Made by a program: the position numbers and the translations under genes. Source: Massospora cicadina (taxonomy: Eukaryota; Entomophthoromycota; Entomophthoromycetes; Entomophthorales; Entomophthoraceae). From it: a stretch of DNA of 64,000 nucleotides. Positions 24,735-37,181 of the stretch are shown one piece after another. How positions within the stretch are numbered: position 1 is the first letter of the stretch; every line of letters begins with the position of its first letter. The stretch covers positions 1 through 64,000 of the forward strand of contig JAKSZP010006706.1 of NCBI GenBank assembly GCA_022478985.1. The letters are read 5' to 3'. The notes under the pieces are model-generated. The model was not told the origin of the DNA. It ran no database searches and worked only from the letters and a program-made list of their open reading frames with translations.

Positions 24735-26378
24735 AAGGGCTCAAGATTTAGTGTCATAGTAGGTATGTTGGGCACAATTTTAACATAGTAATACTCCACT
24801 GTTGCTGTCACTGCATTCCATGCTGCCAACTTTTATATAAGAGGTATCTCACTTTAATGAGAATTTTAGGTAATTGCTAACATGTTCCTTTGCAGGTAAA
24901 TGTTCATCATTTGACAGTGCCAACAACCTAATCCCAAAACCTTTGAGTATATCAGCTCTGGAATTTCTGCAAAGTTGGCCACAAACTCATGTTCATGCAT
25001 AACAAACTGGTGTGGCTCCAGTGTCTTCAGGGCCTTTTTTATTATCTTATGTTGCCCTACTGAAATTTGTACAAGAACATTAAATATTCACTGTCAAATA
25101 TAATCAAGTCATTGAGGGAATAAACACATAGTCCTGACTTTATGACTGGAGGAGCTTTCCAGATCTTTCTGGCTACTCATGAACTGAGAGGACATTATGA
25201 TTCCTGATTATGTGACAAAGGGACTGATTTTGGAACAATGGAGTCAGGTAGGAAACGTATATAATAAAGACCCTCATAAAGTGGATTCAAAAGACATTGT
25301 TCTTTTATATATTTTTATGATTTGGTAAAAATGATAATGCTAGATCTAGGGATTTACAAGAATTGCTAATTTCCTAAAGGGTTCATTTGAAATATCTCCA
25401 GAATACTTTGAATTTTCTCATAATACAGAGAAGGCCTTGATGGTTTAATGAGAAAATTCAAAGCAGACATTTGATGATAAAAAGTGCTTATCTGTGGGGC
25501 TAAAGGTCACGTAAACTTGAATTCATATCACAAGCTTCTTCTATAAAAGGCTTTGATGCATAGTCCAGCAGTGTTTTGTCCATATCAACTTTTGTTGGGT
25601 TAGCTAGATCAATATCAGACTTACTGTTGCTGGCATATTTAAGATTATGAACACTTTCTGCCATGCAAGAGTTTGGGTTCTCTTCTGCAACCACTACCGC
25701 TATTCCTTCATCATTGGATCTGGATACAGGTATACTCACTCTCCAATTTGACTTTTGTAAGCTCAAACTCTTTCCTATTAATATTGATTGAGCTGAATTT
25801 TACAGCCTGTTTCAGATGCCGCATCTAACGTTTAAGGTTTTTTATCCCAAACAACATGAGAATCTGAACCATGATTTAAGTAAGCGTGGAAGGCTGCAAT
25901 AGCAAAGTCATCAGATAATTTTAATCTTCACCTATTCAGAGGAAGGTTTTTATTTTCACATTAAATTGTAGGGGAAGGCTTAGTGGCTTAATAATCAAAT
26001 ATTTTTAGCTGAGAAATTGATAAGTGTGTAACAACTAGTGCAATATGATAAGAATAGTGAGTATAGGCTCCCTAATGGGAAATTCTGCTATTACATACTT
26101 CCGCCCAATCCTTTGCTTCTCCTTGTAGAACAACCTTGAGATCTTAAGGATGATAAATATATGTAATTCCAATTTTATTTATAATACTTGCGCGGCGCAT
26201 TAACTCAGCTAAAACTTTCAAAACATGCTCTTCTTACCTCAGCTGAAGGGCAAGGTAAAGCACCAATTACTGTAAAGATTCAAGAATGTGAAGCGGGAGA
26301 GGTGATTATAGGATGTGCCGCATGAAAAAATAAAACTTTTTATATGGCTTTGATAAGATAAATAACAAATATAATGTG
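24735..26378. other. Decayed sequence, possibly the upstream part of the 18.9-19.9 kb element
   Basis: By position this should hold gag and protease of the minus-strand RT remnant that element B split. The longest minus-strand frame (25500-25766, 88 codons, acidic) has no recognisable motif. No knuckle, protease motif or LTR end was found. Confidence 0.35.
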
Positions 26379-27826
26379 AGGAGCGACCTTAGTAAGCCAA
26401 AAAAGCTTGTTCTGCAGTTGATTGTCCCAAGAATAGAAAGATCATGAACCAATATCTTCAAAGCTGTACTTAATGGTTGGTTTATCATGTTAGAGAACTA
26501 GCATGCTAATTAAGAACCTAGCTCAATTGTGAATACTTAAGTGCCCATTACAGCATCTAAAGAACCATGAAACAACATTATGGAATATGAGAGTATGCCT
26601 GATAGTAGAGAGATAATAAAAGTATTAATCTAAAAGCTTGGTTCCCGTGCATAAGGTTAAGCTCAAGACTTTTACATGTGAACCCAAGTATATAGCAACT
26701 GGTTGTTGTATATGGTCTCAGTTAGGGTATCTTTGAAGATGTATAAATCTTATTTTTATCTTCAGAACGGCATTGAGTTTTAAGGCTCTTGATTTTAAAA
26801 TGTGTAGTTAATGGGGGTTTTGCTTGATGCTAACTATAATTCTCTTGTTCAACATGTACTTACATTATGATATCCTCATCATGGTATTTGTTTGTGGAGG
26901 CATTTTTATATTTTTATCGGTAGTGAGCGTTTAAAATAGTTCTATTATAAGGTTATACAAAAATGGAGTGTTTGATAAGCTGGGACTACTCCTTGTGCAT
27001 CCTTCATGCCTATACCAGTGACCACAAAAATAGAAATAACTATGGAAGCGTCCACTACTAAAACAGAGATAAAAGAGTGTTTCTCCAATTGCCTTAGTGA
27101 ATAAATTTCAGGAGGTGAAATTATAAGTTTAAAGTGTAAAAATAAAGTATTTGGGAACTGATTTACTATAAGGCTTTTAAAAGAAAAATTACTCAACAAC
27201 CTACAATGTGCATTCTTTTGTGTTTTATCCTTAAGAGATAGTGATGATGGCTCTGTAAAGTTCAAGTTCTTAAAAACAAGTTTTCATAATTCTCAAATGA
27301 TTCAATTAGGGATTTTATCTTCTGACATTGGTTTTGATCATCCAATTCTATTTTAAAGCCTTAAACTTAGATGATGAAATTGATTCCCTCTTTAAGCCCT
27401 TTTTGTTCAAACATTTGCTGGTGTAAATTTTCATTTTATATAATATTTTCACTTTGGATTTCCCCAGGTATCGAATTTTTACAGCCAAGGGTGCTCTCAT
27501 TTGAATCATCTGTTGATATGGAGATAATTACCTTTGTGGCACATATCTTAACATTCATTTAAAATCAGAACAGATATGTTTGATTTGTCTTCACATAATG
27601 CTCTACTGACTCAGTGATGATAATTAGTTTTTTCATGGCTTGAGTTTTGAGGTGGCATAGTTCAAACAAGGTGAAGCTGCCTCTACAAATCATTTATTTA
27701 GGGTGTTCCCTAGGCCATTAATTTTTGCAAGATACAGAGCCCCTAGGATTGGTGCCCCTCTTAGCCCAAAAAAGGTCCAATGTCTTGTTCAGTTTGATAG
27801 CTGAGGCCTTGAACCTTATATACAAA
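26379..27826 (-). repeat. LTR-like unit V, copy 2
   Basis: Aligns with 2891-4359 over more than a kilobase. Shared blocks include CAACATGTA.TT.CATTATGATA, GCC.ACTAC.AAAACAGAGA.AAAAGAGTGT, GGTTTTGATCATCCAATTCT and GGTGTTCCCTAGG. No chromodomain or integrase was recognised on its right, so I cannot say whether it is a solo LTR. Ends are approximate. Confidence 0.6.
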
Positions 27827-28617
27827 TCTCAATGGATTACCCTGGATTGACATGGATGAAGTCAAAGATTCAGTAAATGTCGCATCTAGTTATAAAAAAG
27901 AACATAATTTTTGAGAATTTATCAAACTTAAATTTTTTAATCTAAATACCTTTAAATATAAAGCTAAATCAAAAGATCTGATATATTAGAGTAGCCACAA
28001 TTGATAAAAGATGTAACTTTATTATATGGGAAGGATGATCAGGGATTAACACTTCTGATATAATAGTAAAATAATTACAAAATTAGTATAAAGGACACCC
28101 CAGAGGGTTAATACCCCTCCTGTTGTCAGCCAGGACTGCCAGGTTTAGGGCTATGGGGAAACTCATGACAGCTTTATGCCTGGATATAACATGAGTGAAG
28201 GAAAGCATCAAAGATTAGCAACCAGATTGGAAACCTTGAGTTGATTAGCCTTCTGTTGCGTGTGGTCATGTTGCCAAACAACCATGCCTGAAATGTTACA
28301 ATAGATTGGAGTGGAATGATTGATAACTCTATGGAGGGTAGGTGTTTAATCTGAAAGAAAGACAAGATAGTATGAATTGTCCATAGCGCTAATTCTACAT
28401 TTGTGCATAAGAGATGAAGAGATATATGACTTTATGTTTAGAGAAAAATGTTTCTAGACAGGCTGAATACCTCCCATTTTCTTGGCGAGATAGGCGCATA
28501 ACCTCTTTCCAGATAGCCATAGAGGGCGGACATTAATCTGGCGGTGTACTAAACTTCAAAACTGGTCAAATACTGTGTATGAATAATAGGATGTGTTAGA
28601 TAGCTCCACATTGTGAT
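27827..28617. other. Unassigned sequence left of element C
   Basis: No gene, LTR end or retroelement motif recognised. Element F's RT would be expected here if C had simply inserted into F, but it is not present. Confidence 0.4.
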
Positions 28618-28622
28618 ACAAT

Positions 28623-29362
28623 TGTCAGACATCTGCTCTCTAGGGCTCTAATTAAGAATGTTGGGAGTCAACTGCGGCCAAATAGGGGAAATGTCAGCCA
28701 TTTACAAGTCCGCGATACTCCTCTTAATGATTCTGTTTTTAGTGATGATATGGTCAGCCAAAAGACCCTGGCTGATTCTCAGTGGAATCCTATTAATTAA
28801 GGCACTAAGTTTATTAATCAAATTTGGTCTAATTCTATGAGTTTGGGCAGTTGGATTTCCCTGAACTCTCAGCCAAATCTAAGTCGACCTTCTGAGGCTC
28901 CTCCTCCAGCCTCTGCAAATTTTGTACAGGCCACGCCGCGGGTACCAGCCCCTTTTATAGGGGCAAAGGGGGTCAAACCAAGCGCAGGATTTTTCTCAAC
29001 TGGTGATTGGGTAAAGTATATAAAAACATTACCTCACGGCTCCTCCCTGCCTATCATTGGGCCCCCTCAGCTTCTTCCCAAAGTGAAGCGAGTTTAACAT
29101 GACCTGATAGGCCCACTTTACATGTTTCCTTATTTGGAATGCACTAAGCAATCTGAAATTCAAGTTTTGATACTATAATTAACAAGTATCAACATATTAA
29201 TAGGGGTCCTTTCTTATCCCCACGAAAGCTGAATAAAAACTACAAAATAGCCCACTTTCTTGGTTGTTATAGTTTTATTATTATTAGTTTTAGTGGATTT
29301 CTCCCCTATTGTTGGATTTTGGCCTTCAACGCACCTGCGAGCTAAAATCACCCCAAAATCCA
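28623..29362 (+). repeat. 5' LTR of element C
   Basis: 740 bp. Contains a clear TATA box (TATATAAAA at 29017-29025) and a downstream AATAAA at 29232, giving a U3-R-U5 layout. The open frames inside (28658-28840, 28837-29097) lie in the LTR and are not counted as genes. Confidence 0.92.
29017..29025 (+). promoter_or_regulatory. TATA box of element C promoter
   Basis: TATATAAAA, present at the equivalent place in the 3' LTR (40856-40864). Transcription would start some 30 bases downstream, inside the LTR. Confidence 0.7.
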
Positions 29363-29364
29363 AG

Positions 29365-29380
29365 TGGTGCTCACTACAGG
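29365..29380 (+). promoter_or_regulatory. Primer binding site of element C
   Basis: TGGTGCTCACTACAGG, two bases after the LTR end; shared with elements D, E and F. Confidence 0.85.
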
Positions 29381-29415
29381 AGCGCCTGTACACCACCAAA
29401 AAATCTTAAAAACCC

Positions 29416-30716
29416 ATGGATATCAACCCTCAGCTAGCTTCTATTCAACTCCTGCTATCAAGTGCTTTGTCTCGCCTCAAAAGGCTTGAGCAGCACTCTT
29501 TGCAAGGCCCTTCTGGGGCCTCCCCCCTTATTCTTAAACCCCCTTTTAGGGATAAGTTTACCCCGGGTGAGGGCTGTATCACAACTTTCCTCTTTGTATA
29601 TGAATCTGAAATGGAACGAGCGACTGATCAGCAGAAGCTAAGATACATCCTTCCCTGCTTGAGTCACATGGCTCAAGAGATCATGGTTCCACATATGGCG
29701 ACCTTTAGCACCTGAGTGGAGGTGAAGCAAGCCTTAACTGAGGAATTTGGCTCCTTACATAGTCTAAACAAGAAAAAACAGGCCTTCATGTGCCTTAGCC
29801 TGCAACAGGGAGAATCATTACCTCTTTTGTTGAACGCGTTTACATCAAAGCGCAACTCTTATTGCTTGCTAAAATGCTACCTCTAGAAGATGCTATTGCA
29901 GCTATCTTGGCTGGCCTGGCGTCTCATCCCTCCTTGGCCATGCATCTCGCTTCCCTCAAGCGCACTTTCAAAACTGTACTCGATATCAAGGAGGCTTTAT
30001 TAGAGGTTGCAGATATCTATGAGCCTGATTCTACACCTGAAACTAGGAGCCAAGCTGCTACGCCGACAACATAGCCTCTGCTATGGCTGTTTCCCTCTGG
30101 AAACCTTCTCCTACGGAGTTGCTTTCCTCCACTGCTTCTTCTTCACATAACAAGCAGATGGTAATGGCTGTGATGGGGCAGTGTCCCCCTTCTTCTTTGG
30201 GTCAAAACCCTCAGCTGGTGAAAGTCTTCGCCCTTTTGCCCTGCTCATCTTCTTTTGAGAGGCCTTCTCAAGTGGTCTCAACACCAGCTTCTAAGCCCAC
30301 AACCCTTTCTTAGGTCCCACGTGTGGCCATAAAACCAGGGTCAGATGACCAGGGCTCCAACGCTAAACTGCCTGTATCATGGAAGGCCACCACCGCTAAA
30401 CAACCTAACACGGTAGAAGCTAAAGCATCCACCTCAAAGGTGCTATCCCCCTCAACTTCCCATTCAGCTGCCTCTAGCTTGAAACCTGTTTCTATGGGGC
30501 AGAAAAAAACCCCTGCTTTAAAGGTTAAAAGTCGAGCTGTGTCCCTTCCAACGCCTCCCCCTAAAGTTAAGAAGGTGGAGGAGCGACCCCCAGAGCTATC
30601 TTCTCATAAGGGAAGTGCCAACCCTACCTCATCTTCTACAGGTTCCTTCATCTGCATTGATAACCTCTTAGACGACGAGTCTGAGGGGGTGAGGAAGACG
30701 CCAGCCATTACGTTTT
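29416..30716 (+). pseudogene. Element C gag
   Basis: Starts at the ATG at 29416 (MDINPQLASIQLL), 53 bases after the LTR. The first 99 codons are open and include a leucine-rich, coiled-coil-like start and FRDKFTPGEGCITTFLFVYESEM, typical of the gag capsid N-terminus. A TGA at 29713 follows. Further pieces at 29862-30074 (capsid C-terminal type sequence), 30083-30313 and 30323-30718 (Ser/Pro/Lys-rich, with VKSRAVSLPTPPPKVKKVEE) are in changing frames. No CCHC knuckle is visible. Its product would form the particle; here it is broken. Confidence 0.78.
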
Positions 30717-30939
30717 AGGGGCCCCAAGCGAAGTGGAGGTACCTGATCAATTAAACCCAGAGAAAGTGAACTAGGCTAAGCTCCCTTGTCAAATGTACCT
30801 CCAGCAAGTGATCAGAGATCTTAAGCTTTTGACACCGCCAGTGATGCGGACCAGCTCATTGCTTCAGTTCTCCACCCTATCCAGAGTGTTCATACCCTGG
30901 CGAACATCCAGGAGAATTACCCTGAAACGGCTAAGTGAC

Positions 30940-31340
30940 TTGCTTCCACTTTCGATTTAAAAGAGGTCCTTGCTCTTCCCCCTTCCTTGGGTGGTGCTTT
31001 AACTAAAGTGGAGGTCGTCATTAATGGCGTGAGGGTTGCTACCCTCAACATGGGGTCCCCTGTGAATTTTGTATCCTCAAAACTCATTAAGAAGATCAAG
31101 CTGGTCCCCAACCTTGACTACACTCAAGAGTTTGGAACTGCAGGGCCAAATAACACCCGCGCCATTGGGGCATACTCTTCCCTGCCCATTCGGTTTGGAA
31201 GCTCCTCCTATCAGCTCCAGCGGTGGCCTTGGACAACAACACCTATGATATGCTCATTGGGACCCAGTTCATGCTTGAGTATGAAGGGATCATCAATATG
31301 AAGCAGGGCTATCTCTCCTTGCTTAACTACGAGGTCCCTC
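30940..31340 (+). pseudogene. Element C protease, active-site Asp lost
   Basis: KVEVVINGVRVATLNMGSPV followed by NFVSSKLIKK. The retropepsin active-site triad D-T/S-G reads N-M-G: GAC became AAC and ACG became ATG, both transitions, the second at a CpG. The following segment EFGTAGPNNTRAIGAYSSLP and, after a frameshift near 31220, DMLIGTQFMLEYEGIINMKQ fit the protease C-terminal half. The enzyme would cut Gag-Pol, but this copy cannot be active. Confidence 0.8.
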
Positions 31341-31361
31341 TGCTCCTAACCAATGAAGTGA

Positions 31362-32213
31362 TTGATAAAAAAGGATTATTCCTGCACCGTTGAGTTCCCC
31401 TCTTCCGCCTTGACATTACACTATACCACGGCGGGGAAGAATACCAAAAAGCTGCCTGAATCAGTGGACGCCCTCAAGGGTCTCCCTTTCTATGAAACTG
31501 AAGATGTAGTCATTAAAGCGGGTGAACAACGAGTAGTTGACACTAAGATCACCCTACAATTCCCTTATAACTTCCTATTGCACCTCACGAGTATTGAGGG
31601 CGTTAGTCCTTCAGAGCCCAAAGTTTTGCTGGGCGTGTTAGACCCTGCCTATCAACGACCTATCACTCTGCTGCTGGGAAATCTCACCAAGAAGGACTTG
31701 GTCATTAAAAAGCATCAAGAGGTCAGAAGGGGTATGTTGATTTCCCTTGAGGAAATAACCCAAGTTCACTGTATTGGATCTATGGCGGATATGGGGCTAC
31801 CCGCTGACCAATCCATCTGCACCCTGCCTTCTGTTCACATCTCTGACGACCTAACCCCAGCTGATCTGGATAAAGTCCACTCCTTACTTGAGGCTTATAA
31901 TGACATCTTCTTTACCTCAGACACCGACTATGGGCACATGAAAGGGTGGACTCATATTATTGATGTTGGAGATGCTCGGCCTATACGCCTCAAACCTTAC
32001 CGCAAATCCAAAGTGGAGGAGTTACAGATGTGGAAGGAGCTTAAACAGCTACTAGATGCGGGGCTGCTGGTGCCTTTGCAAAGCCCTTGGTCATCCCCAC
32101 TATTATTGATAAAGAAGAAGAATGGAGGTCATCAGGTAGTAATGGACTACCATAAGCTGAATAACCTCACCAGAAGGACAGTTACCCTATCCCCCACATT
32201 GATGACGCTCTAG
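31362..32213 (+). pseudogene. Element C pol linker and start of reverse transcriptase
   Basis: 283 open codons from the protease end through a linker into the RT fingers. IRLKPYRKSKVEELQMWKEL, LLVPLQSPWSSPLLLIKKKN, then GGHQVVMDYHKLNNLTRR are the standard RT N-terminal blocks. A one-base shift near 32180 breaks the frame before the palm; the frame resumes in the next feature (PIPHID region lost to the shift). Confidence 0.9.
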
Positions 32214-32215
32214 CC

Positions 32216-33300
32216 CAATTCTCTAGGTCTAAATTTTTTTCCGCCATGGACTTGGCTAGCGGATATTGGCAGATGGACCTTTCTCCTCAAGACCAGGAGA
32301 AGTGTTCCCTTATCTGCAGTGAGGGTTTGTTCCAACCCACTCGTTTACCTCAGGGGTTATGCAACGCCCCTGCAACCTTACAGCGGGCGATGGATCACAT
32401 ACTCCAGGACCTTAAGCTAAGCTGTGTGATCATCTACCTCGATGACATCACAGTCTTCTCAAAAACCTTCAACGAGCATCTCTCACACCTAAAGGAAGTG
32501 TTTCAACGCTTGCGGGCATCCAACATTAAACTAAAGCCCTCCAAGTGTACTTTCTTCCAAACAAAGTTGGACTTCCTCGGCCACGCCATCTCACAAGACG
32601 GGATTCAACCTCTTAAAGATAAAGTTGAAGCGATATCCCGCATGCCTGCGCCTAAAACCCCCCGTGATATTCAGGTATTCTTGGGCATGATGGGATACTA
32701 CCATCAGTTCATCCCCAAGTTCGCCCAGCTTAGTGAGCCCCCCGTACGTCTCCTGGCTAAGAATACCCTCTTCTCCTGGGGTGCTGAACAACAAGCTGCC
32801 TTTGAGACTCTGAAGGCGCTATTGCAAAAAGGCCTATGCTTCGCCACCCTGATTATGGCAAGCCTTTTGTGCTATTCATGGATGCTTCAGACTACGCTGT
32901 TGGAGCTATCTTGGCTCAGTTGGATGAGAATGGAGTCGATCACCCTGTTTCCTACTTCAGTAAGACGCTCTCAAAAGCTGAGCGCAACTACAGCGTCACT
33001 GAAAAGGAGTGCCTTGCCGTCTTGCTCGCTGTCAAATACTACTGCCCCTTCCTATATGGAGCTTTTTTTTTCAAAGTAATCACTGACCACGCCTCTCTCA
33101 AGTGGATGCAGAATATGAAGGACCCCACTAGGCGGTTGGCTCGCTGGGCTCTGAAGCTCCATCATTATGATATGACTATTGAGCATCGAGCTGGGACGCG
33201 GCATATGAACGTTGATGGGTTGACACGGCTGCCTGTATTACACCTTGATAATAGCGAAGCGGAGAGGTTGCACAACCTCCTCATGACTACTGAGGCGTGA
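32216..33300 (+). pseudogene. Element C reverse transcriptase palm and RNase H
   Basis: RT shows MDLASGYWQMDLSPQDQEK, LPQGLCNAPATLQRAMDHIL and the catalytic YLDD at 32435-32446, all intact. Thumb/connection sequence follows (LDFLGHAISQDG, RDIQVFLGMMGYYHQFIPKF). A frameshift near 32830 passes the frame to 32836-33300, which holds RNase H: FMDASDYAVGAIL (catalytic Asp), YSVTEKECLAVLLAVK (Glu), ITDHASLKWMQN (Asp). The piece ends with a TGA at 33298, eight bases before the AAGAT duplication of element N. Apart from the shifts this is a well-preserved RT. Confidence 0.93.
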
Positions 33301-33307
33301 GCCAATG

Positions 33308-33312
33308 AAGAT
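33308..33312 (+). repeat. Target site duplication of element N, left
   Basis: AAGAT, repeated exactly at 39291-39295. Confidence 0.95.
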
Positions 33313-34137
33313 TGTAACGCACTGGCTCCTTCCAATGAGCCACGAATGAGTTGGGCAACAGGATCCATGTTAAAGACCATAGGGATGACAGGACTCCTGA
33401 TACTACTCTCCTGGTGCGCGCGCTACAAGATTGGACAAGCACCCCCTGGAAAACAGTTGCAAGTATACTTAACCCCAGCAACATGCCTTGACTCCAAGAC
33501 AAGGTATAAGGGAGGCAATAGCCCTCCCAAGCTCACTCTCAAAGTCCAATCCTTGTTGATTTAAGCCAAACATGGCTGCAGTTAGGCAATATCTTTAAAG
33601 TAAACCCAAATTATATATATATGAATTTTAGGTTCTTTTATTTAATATTTAGCCAAGTTGATAGAAAACAGAACTGAGGAGCCTCCAGCTCCCAGTTCCT
33701 TCCCTATATACATATGCTAAAAGCTAAAATAAAATATAATATAAGCTTATGGTGCCAACTTGAATGATGTTTGGTGTAAAAATTACAGCAGGATCGCGGA
33801 ATCTTTACTCAATGATTGCGTGCCAGTTCCAATCCTCAACGGTTCCGCGCCAGTTCCATTTCGAATCCCAATCAAACTGCGAAACCCCCAAGCACCCGTT
33901 TCATTCCATTCTCAATTCAAATTTAAATCAAATCTCAAAACTACCCATTTTACTCGTTTTCCGTTTTGTTCCGACTTGGACGCCCATCTTGCTCCTTGGC
34001 CTACTCCAAGCTCCGGCCCCTTAGGCGTCCTTGCCAGAACCAACGCCCCCTCCTCCTCCATACATACAGACACAGCCTGCCCTGTCTTACCAAAGATCAG
34101 GGCAATGTGATGCTGAGGATAGACCTCAACCGTCACA
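33313..34137 (-). repeat. 3' LTR of element N
   Basis: 825 bp. Minus-strand TATATA lies at 33705-33710 and AGTTCTGTTTT at 33665-33675, matching the predicted transcription start in the 5' LTR. The integrase stop codon and the purine run that acts as polypurine tract abut its edge at 34138. Confidence 0.95.
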
Positions 34138-35804
34138 TCACCACCCCCTAGACAGGAAGAACTCTTGGATTTTCTCAGTACATTGGGCACAATCCCTAGC
34201 TGACTGCCATGTGGACTCCTCAATAGGATGACCCACCCAATGTACCAAGAATGAACGATGTCCTCGCACCACTTTGGTGTTGAGAATCTCCTCAACTTCA
34301 TACTCTTCGGCTCCTCCTCCAGCTGGAAATAAAGGAGAAGCCCTTTCAGGTAGCTGACCAAAGAATGACTTGAGCTGCGATACATGCAACACCGGATGGG
34401 CTCTTGACCCTTCTGGGAGCTTCAGCTCAAATGCCACCTCGTTCACCGCCCTAACTACCTGATATGGGCCCAACGCCACCAGCCCCAATTTCTGGCTCCT
34501 TACAGGCAAGGCATAGTTCTGAGCATTCACCAAGACCCAATCACCTCTCTTGAAAGCTCTACCTTCAGATCTATGCCGGTCCGCCTTCCTCTTCTGAGCT
34601 GCGACCGCCACCACCAAATTCTTCTTCAGGAGCTCCAAGGTGTCCCGGGTATCTCGTGACAGCTCATCTGCCGCTGGATTCTGACCTTGCTCCCTGGGCC
34701 CCATACCCTCTGGGTTTTGGCCATGATTTGCGAAAAATGGGGTCATACCCGAGGATGAATGCTTATGATTGTTATAAGCAAATTGAGCCAGCTTCACCCA
34801 ATATACCCAGTCATCCTGCCGCCCTGAGACATAGCACCTCAAATATTGCTCCAATATCTGATTTACTCTCTCAGTTTGGCCGTCTGACTGAGGATGGTAT
34901 GCTGACGAATGGCAAGCCTTGATCTTTAGATTCCCCAACATGTGGAGCCAAAATTTATATGTAAATTGCGGACCATGATCCAACACAATCTCCTCAGGCA
35001 CCCCATGTCTGGAGAAAACCTCATTTACAAAAATCTGTCCTGCCACCTTTGCAGAAATGGTTGACCAACAAGGGAAAAACTCTGCATATTTAGTCAGGCG
35101 ATCCACCACCACCATCAAGGCATCCATCCCCTGTGACTTGGGCAGTCCTGTGATGAAGTCCACACTCACTGAGGACCATGGCCTAGAAGGAATTTGGAGC
35201 GGCTTCAATTTCCCCCTGGTGCCACCTGTTGGGCCTTTGCCCTGGCGCAAACCACACAACGCGAAACATACTTCCGCACCGCCGCACCCACACCTCTCCA
35301 TGAATAGTGACGGCGAACAAGATCTAACGTCTTCTCTTGACCGGGATGACCTGCCAGAGGAAGGTCGTGATTAGCTGCCATTACCTCTTGTTGCAGACTC
35401 TTCACAGGGACCCAAATCCTTCCCTCATGGCATATGATACCACCCCAAACTGAGAATCCCGCATGCCCCCTGCTTGCCTCACCTTCTCCTGTCTCTTCTC
35501 TTATCCGCCAGCCCAGCTCACATCTTTGCTGTGCAGTCCGGATTCTTCCTGCCATTTCTTCTCTCCAGCCCTGGATCGTTGCAAACAGGTTCTGTGGCAA
35601 CATCGTGGCTGTATTGAACTTCCTCAACTCCTCATTGGAAAACACCAGTCCAGAATCACAGCTCAATAAATCTGGCAAGATATTTTGTTTTCCCAGCTTG
35701 TATTCAATCCGCAGGTCATATTGAACCAACTCTAAGTGCCACCGGGCCTGCCTCTGGTTCATCAGGCATGGAGACTTATAGTTTTCTAAGGCTCGATGGT
35801 CCAT
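34138..35804 (-). pseudogene. Element N RNase H tail, integrase and chromodomain
   Basis: Two frames joined by a shift near 35220. The first (35804-35205) ends RNase H (QARWHLELVQYDLRIEYK) and holds the integrase zinc finger (HDLPLAGH..CVVC). The second (35301-34138) has the core: VDFITGLPKSQG (first Asp), LDHGPQFTYKFW (second Asp), SDGQTERVNQ (Glu). Next come the GPY-type block (LGPYQVVRAVNEVAFELKL), HPVLHVSQLK, and a C-terminal chromodomain (YEVEEILNTKVV, FLVHWVGHP, STWQSA). The last codons overlap the polypurine tract and the stop adjoins the 3' LTR. All catalytic residues are present; only the shift disables it. Chromodomains guide such elements to histone marks. Confidence 0.95.
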
Positions 35805-37099
35805 TCAGATGACAACCGGGTGCCTGGCATACAATAGGTGATGTTGCCACTCCCCCTAAGGCTGCAACTATTGCCAAAAGTTCCTTATCGTAAACTGGAT
35901 AGTTGGTTTCAGCTGGTGCCATCTTCTGACTGAAATAACAGACAGGATGTTCAACCCCATCTTTACTCTCCTGCAACAACACGGCTCCAAGTGCAAAATT
36001 TGATGCGTCAGTCTCTACCACGAATGGTTTGTTTGGGTCAGGGTGTGCCAGAACTGGGGCTGTCAGCAGACTCGTCTTCACTTGCTGAAATGCCCTCTCC
36101 TCAGCCTCCCCCAAACGAATGGCACATCTCCCATCAGTCTTGTCAACGGCACAGCCCATTGGGCCAGATCCCTAGAAAACCTCCGCACAAAATTTACCAC
36201 CCCCAAAAAGCTTCGCACTTCAGTCCTATTCCCAGGAGCCTTCCATTCCCGCACCACCCGCAACTTATCAGGACAGATCGCTATCCCTTCTTGGAGGACC
36301 ACGTTCCCTAGGAAGGACACCGATTCCTTATTGAACTCGCACTTGGACGGCTTCAACTTCAAGCACGCGTTCCTAACCACCTCCAACACAATTCTCACAT
36401 CCCTCACATGGTCCTGTGCCGATCTGGAAAACACCAGGATGTCATCCATATAAGCAACACAACACCTACCCACTAAGTCCCCCAATACATGATCAATCAT
36501 GCGCTGGAAAACTGCAGGGGCATTGCATAGCCCAAATGGCATAACCCTGTACTCGAAGTTTCCCAGATGACATTTGAATGCCGTATACCGCTGGTGCTCA
36601 GGGCGAACAGGAATTTGATTGAAAGCGTCCACCAAATCCAATTTTGTGAACACCCCACACCCGGAAATCATGGGCAGAATGTTCTCCATGAGTGGCATTG
36701 GATAGGGGTCAGGTTCCGTCACCTCATTAAGGCGTCAGAAATCAACACAAGGACGTAACTCTCCCCTGACTTGGGAACCAACAGGACTGGCGAAACCACC
36801 GGCGACTTGGAAGGCACAATCAAACCCATATCCAGCATCTTATGGACATAATCCTTCAATGCCTCTCGGGCCTGTGGATTCAACGGATAGACTGGACAGC
36901 CCTTTGGTAACTCAGAGCCTTCCTTGAACCAGAATCCAAAAGCAAAATCCCCTGTAGGCGAAAAAGGCGCATCACCTTTAGGCTCAAACACCTCCGCAAA
37001 AATTCTGATACTCCCTCGGCAATCCTTCCACTGCTTTGCACACTTGAGGTGATTCCACCCATATGCTTCACCAACGAACCTTGGGACTGAAACGTCCAT
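35776..37099 (-). pseudogene. Element N reverse transcriptase and RNase H
   Basis: Three overlapping frames. 37099-36719 carries the linker and RT fingers (MLDMGLIVPSKSPVVSPVLL). 36722-36078 carries the palm (FTKLDLVDAFNQIPV, MPFGLCNAPAVFQRMIDHVL, catalytic YMDD at 36441-36452) and thumb (VSFLGNVVLQEGI). 36159-35776 carries RNase H (VETDASNFALGAVLLQ, NYPVYDKELLAIVAAL). Junctions near 36720 and 36110 are frameshifts. The copy is otherwise well conserved. Confidence 0.95.
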
Positions 37100-37181
37100 T
37101 CACACGTCCCCTGATCTCTAGGCGACAACATAACCCTCTCTCTCTTCATATCAAACTGTGGGCAGAGGTGGTGCCACCATC

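Noticed and set aside
26945..27265. RNase H in LTR-like unit V (SVLVVDAS resembles the TDAS motif)
   Set aside because: Neighbouring RNase H motifs are missing, copy 1 lacks the Asp, and copy 1 lies downstream of a chromodomain where an LTR is expected.
28658..29097. Two open frames before gag of element C
   Set aside because: They lie in the LTR, recur in the 3' LTR with breaks, and contain no motif.
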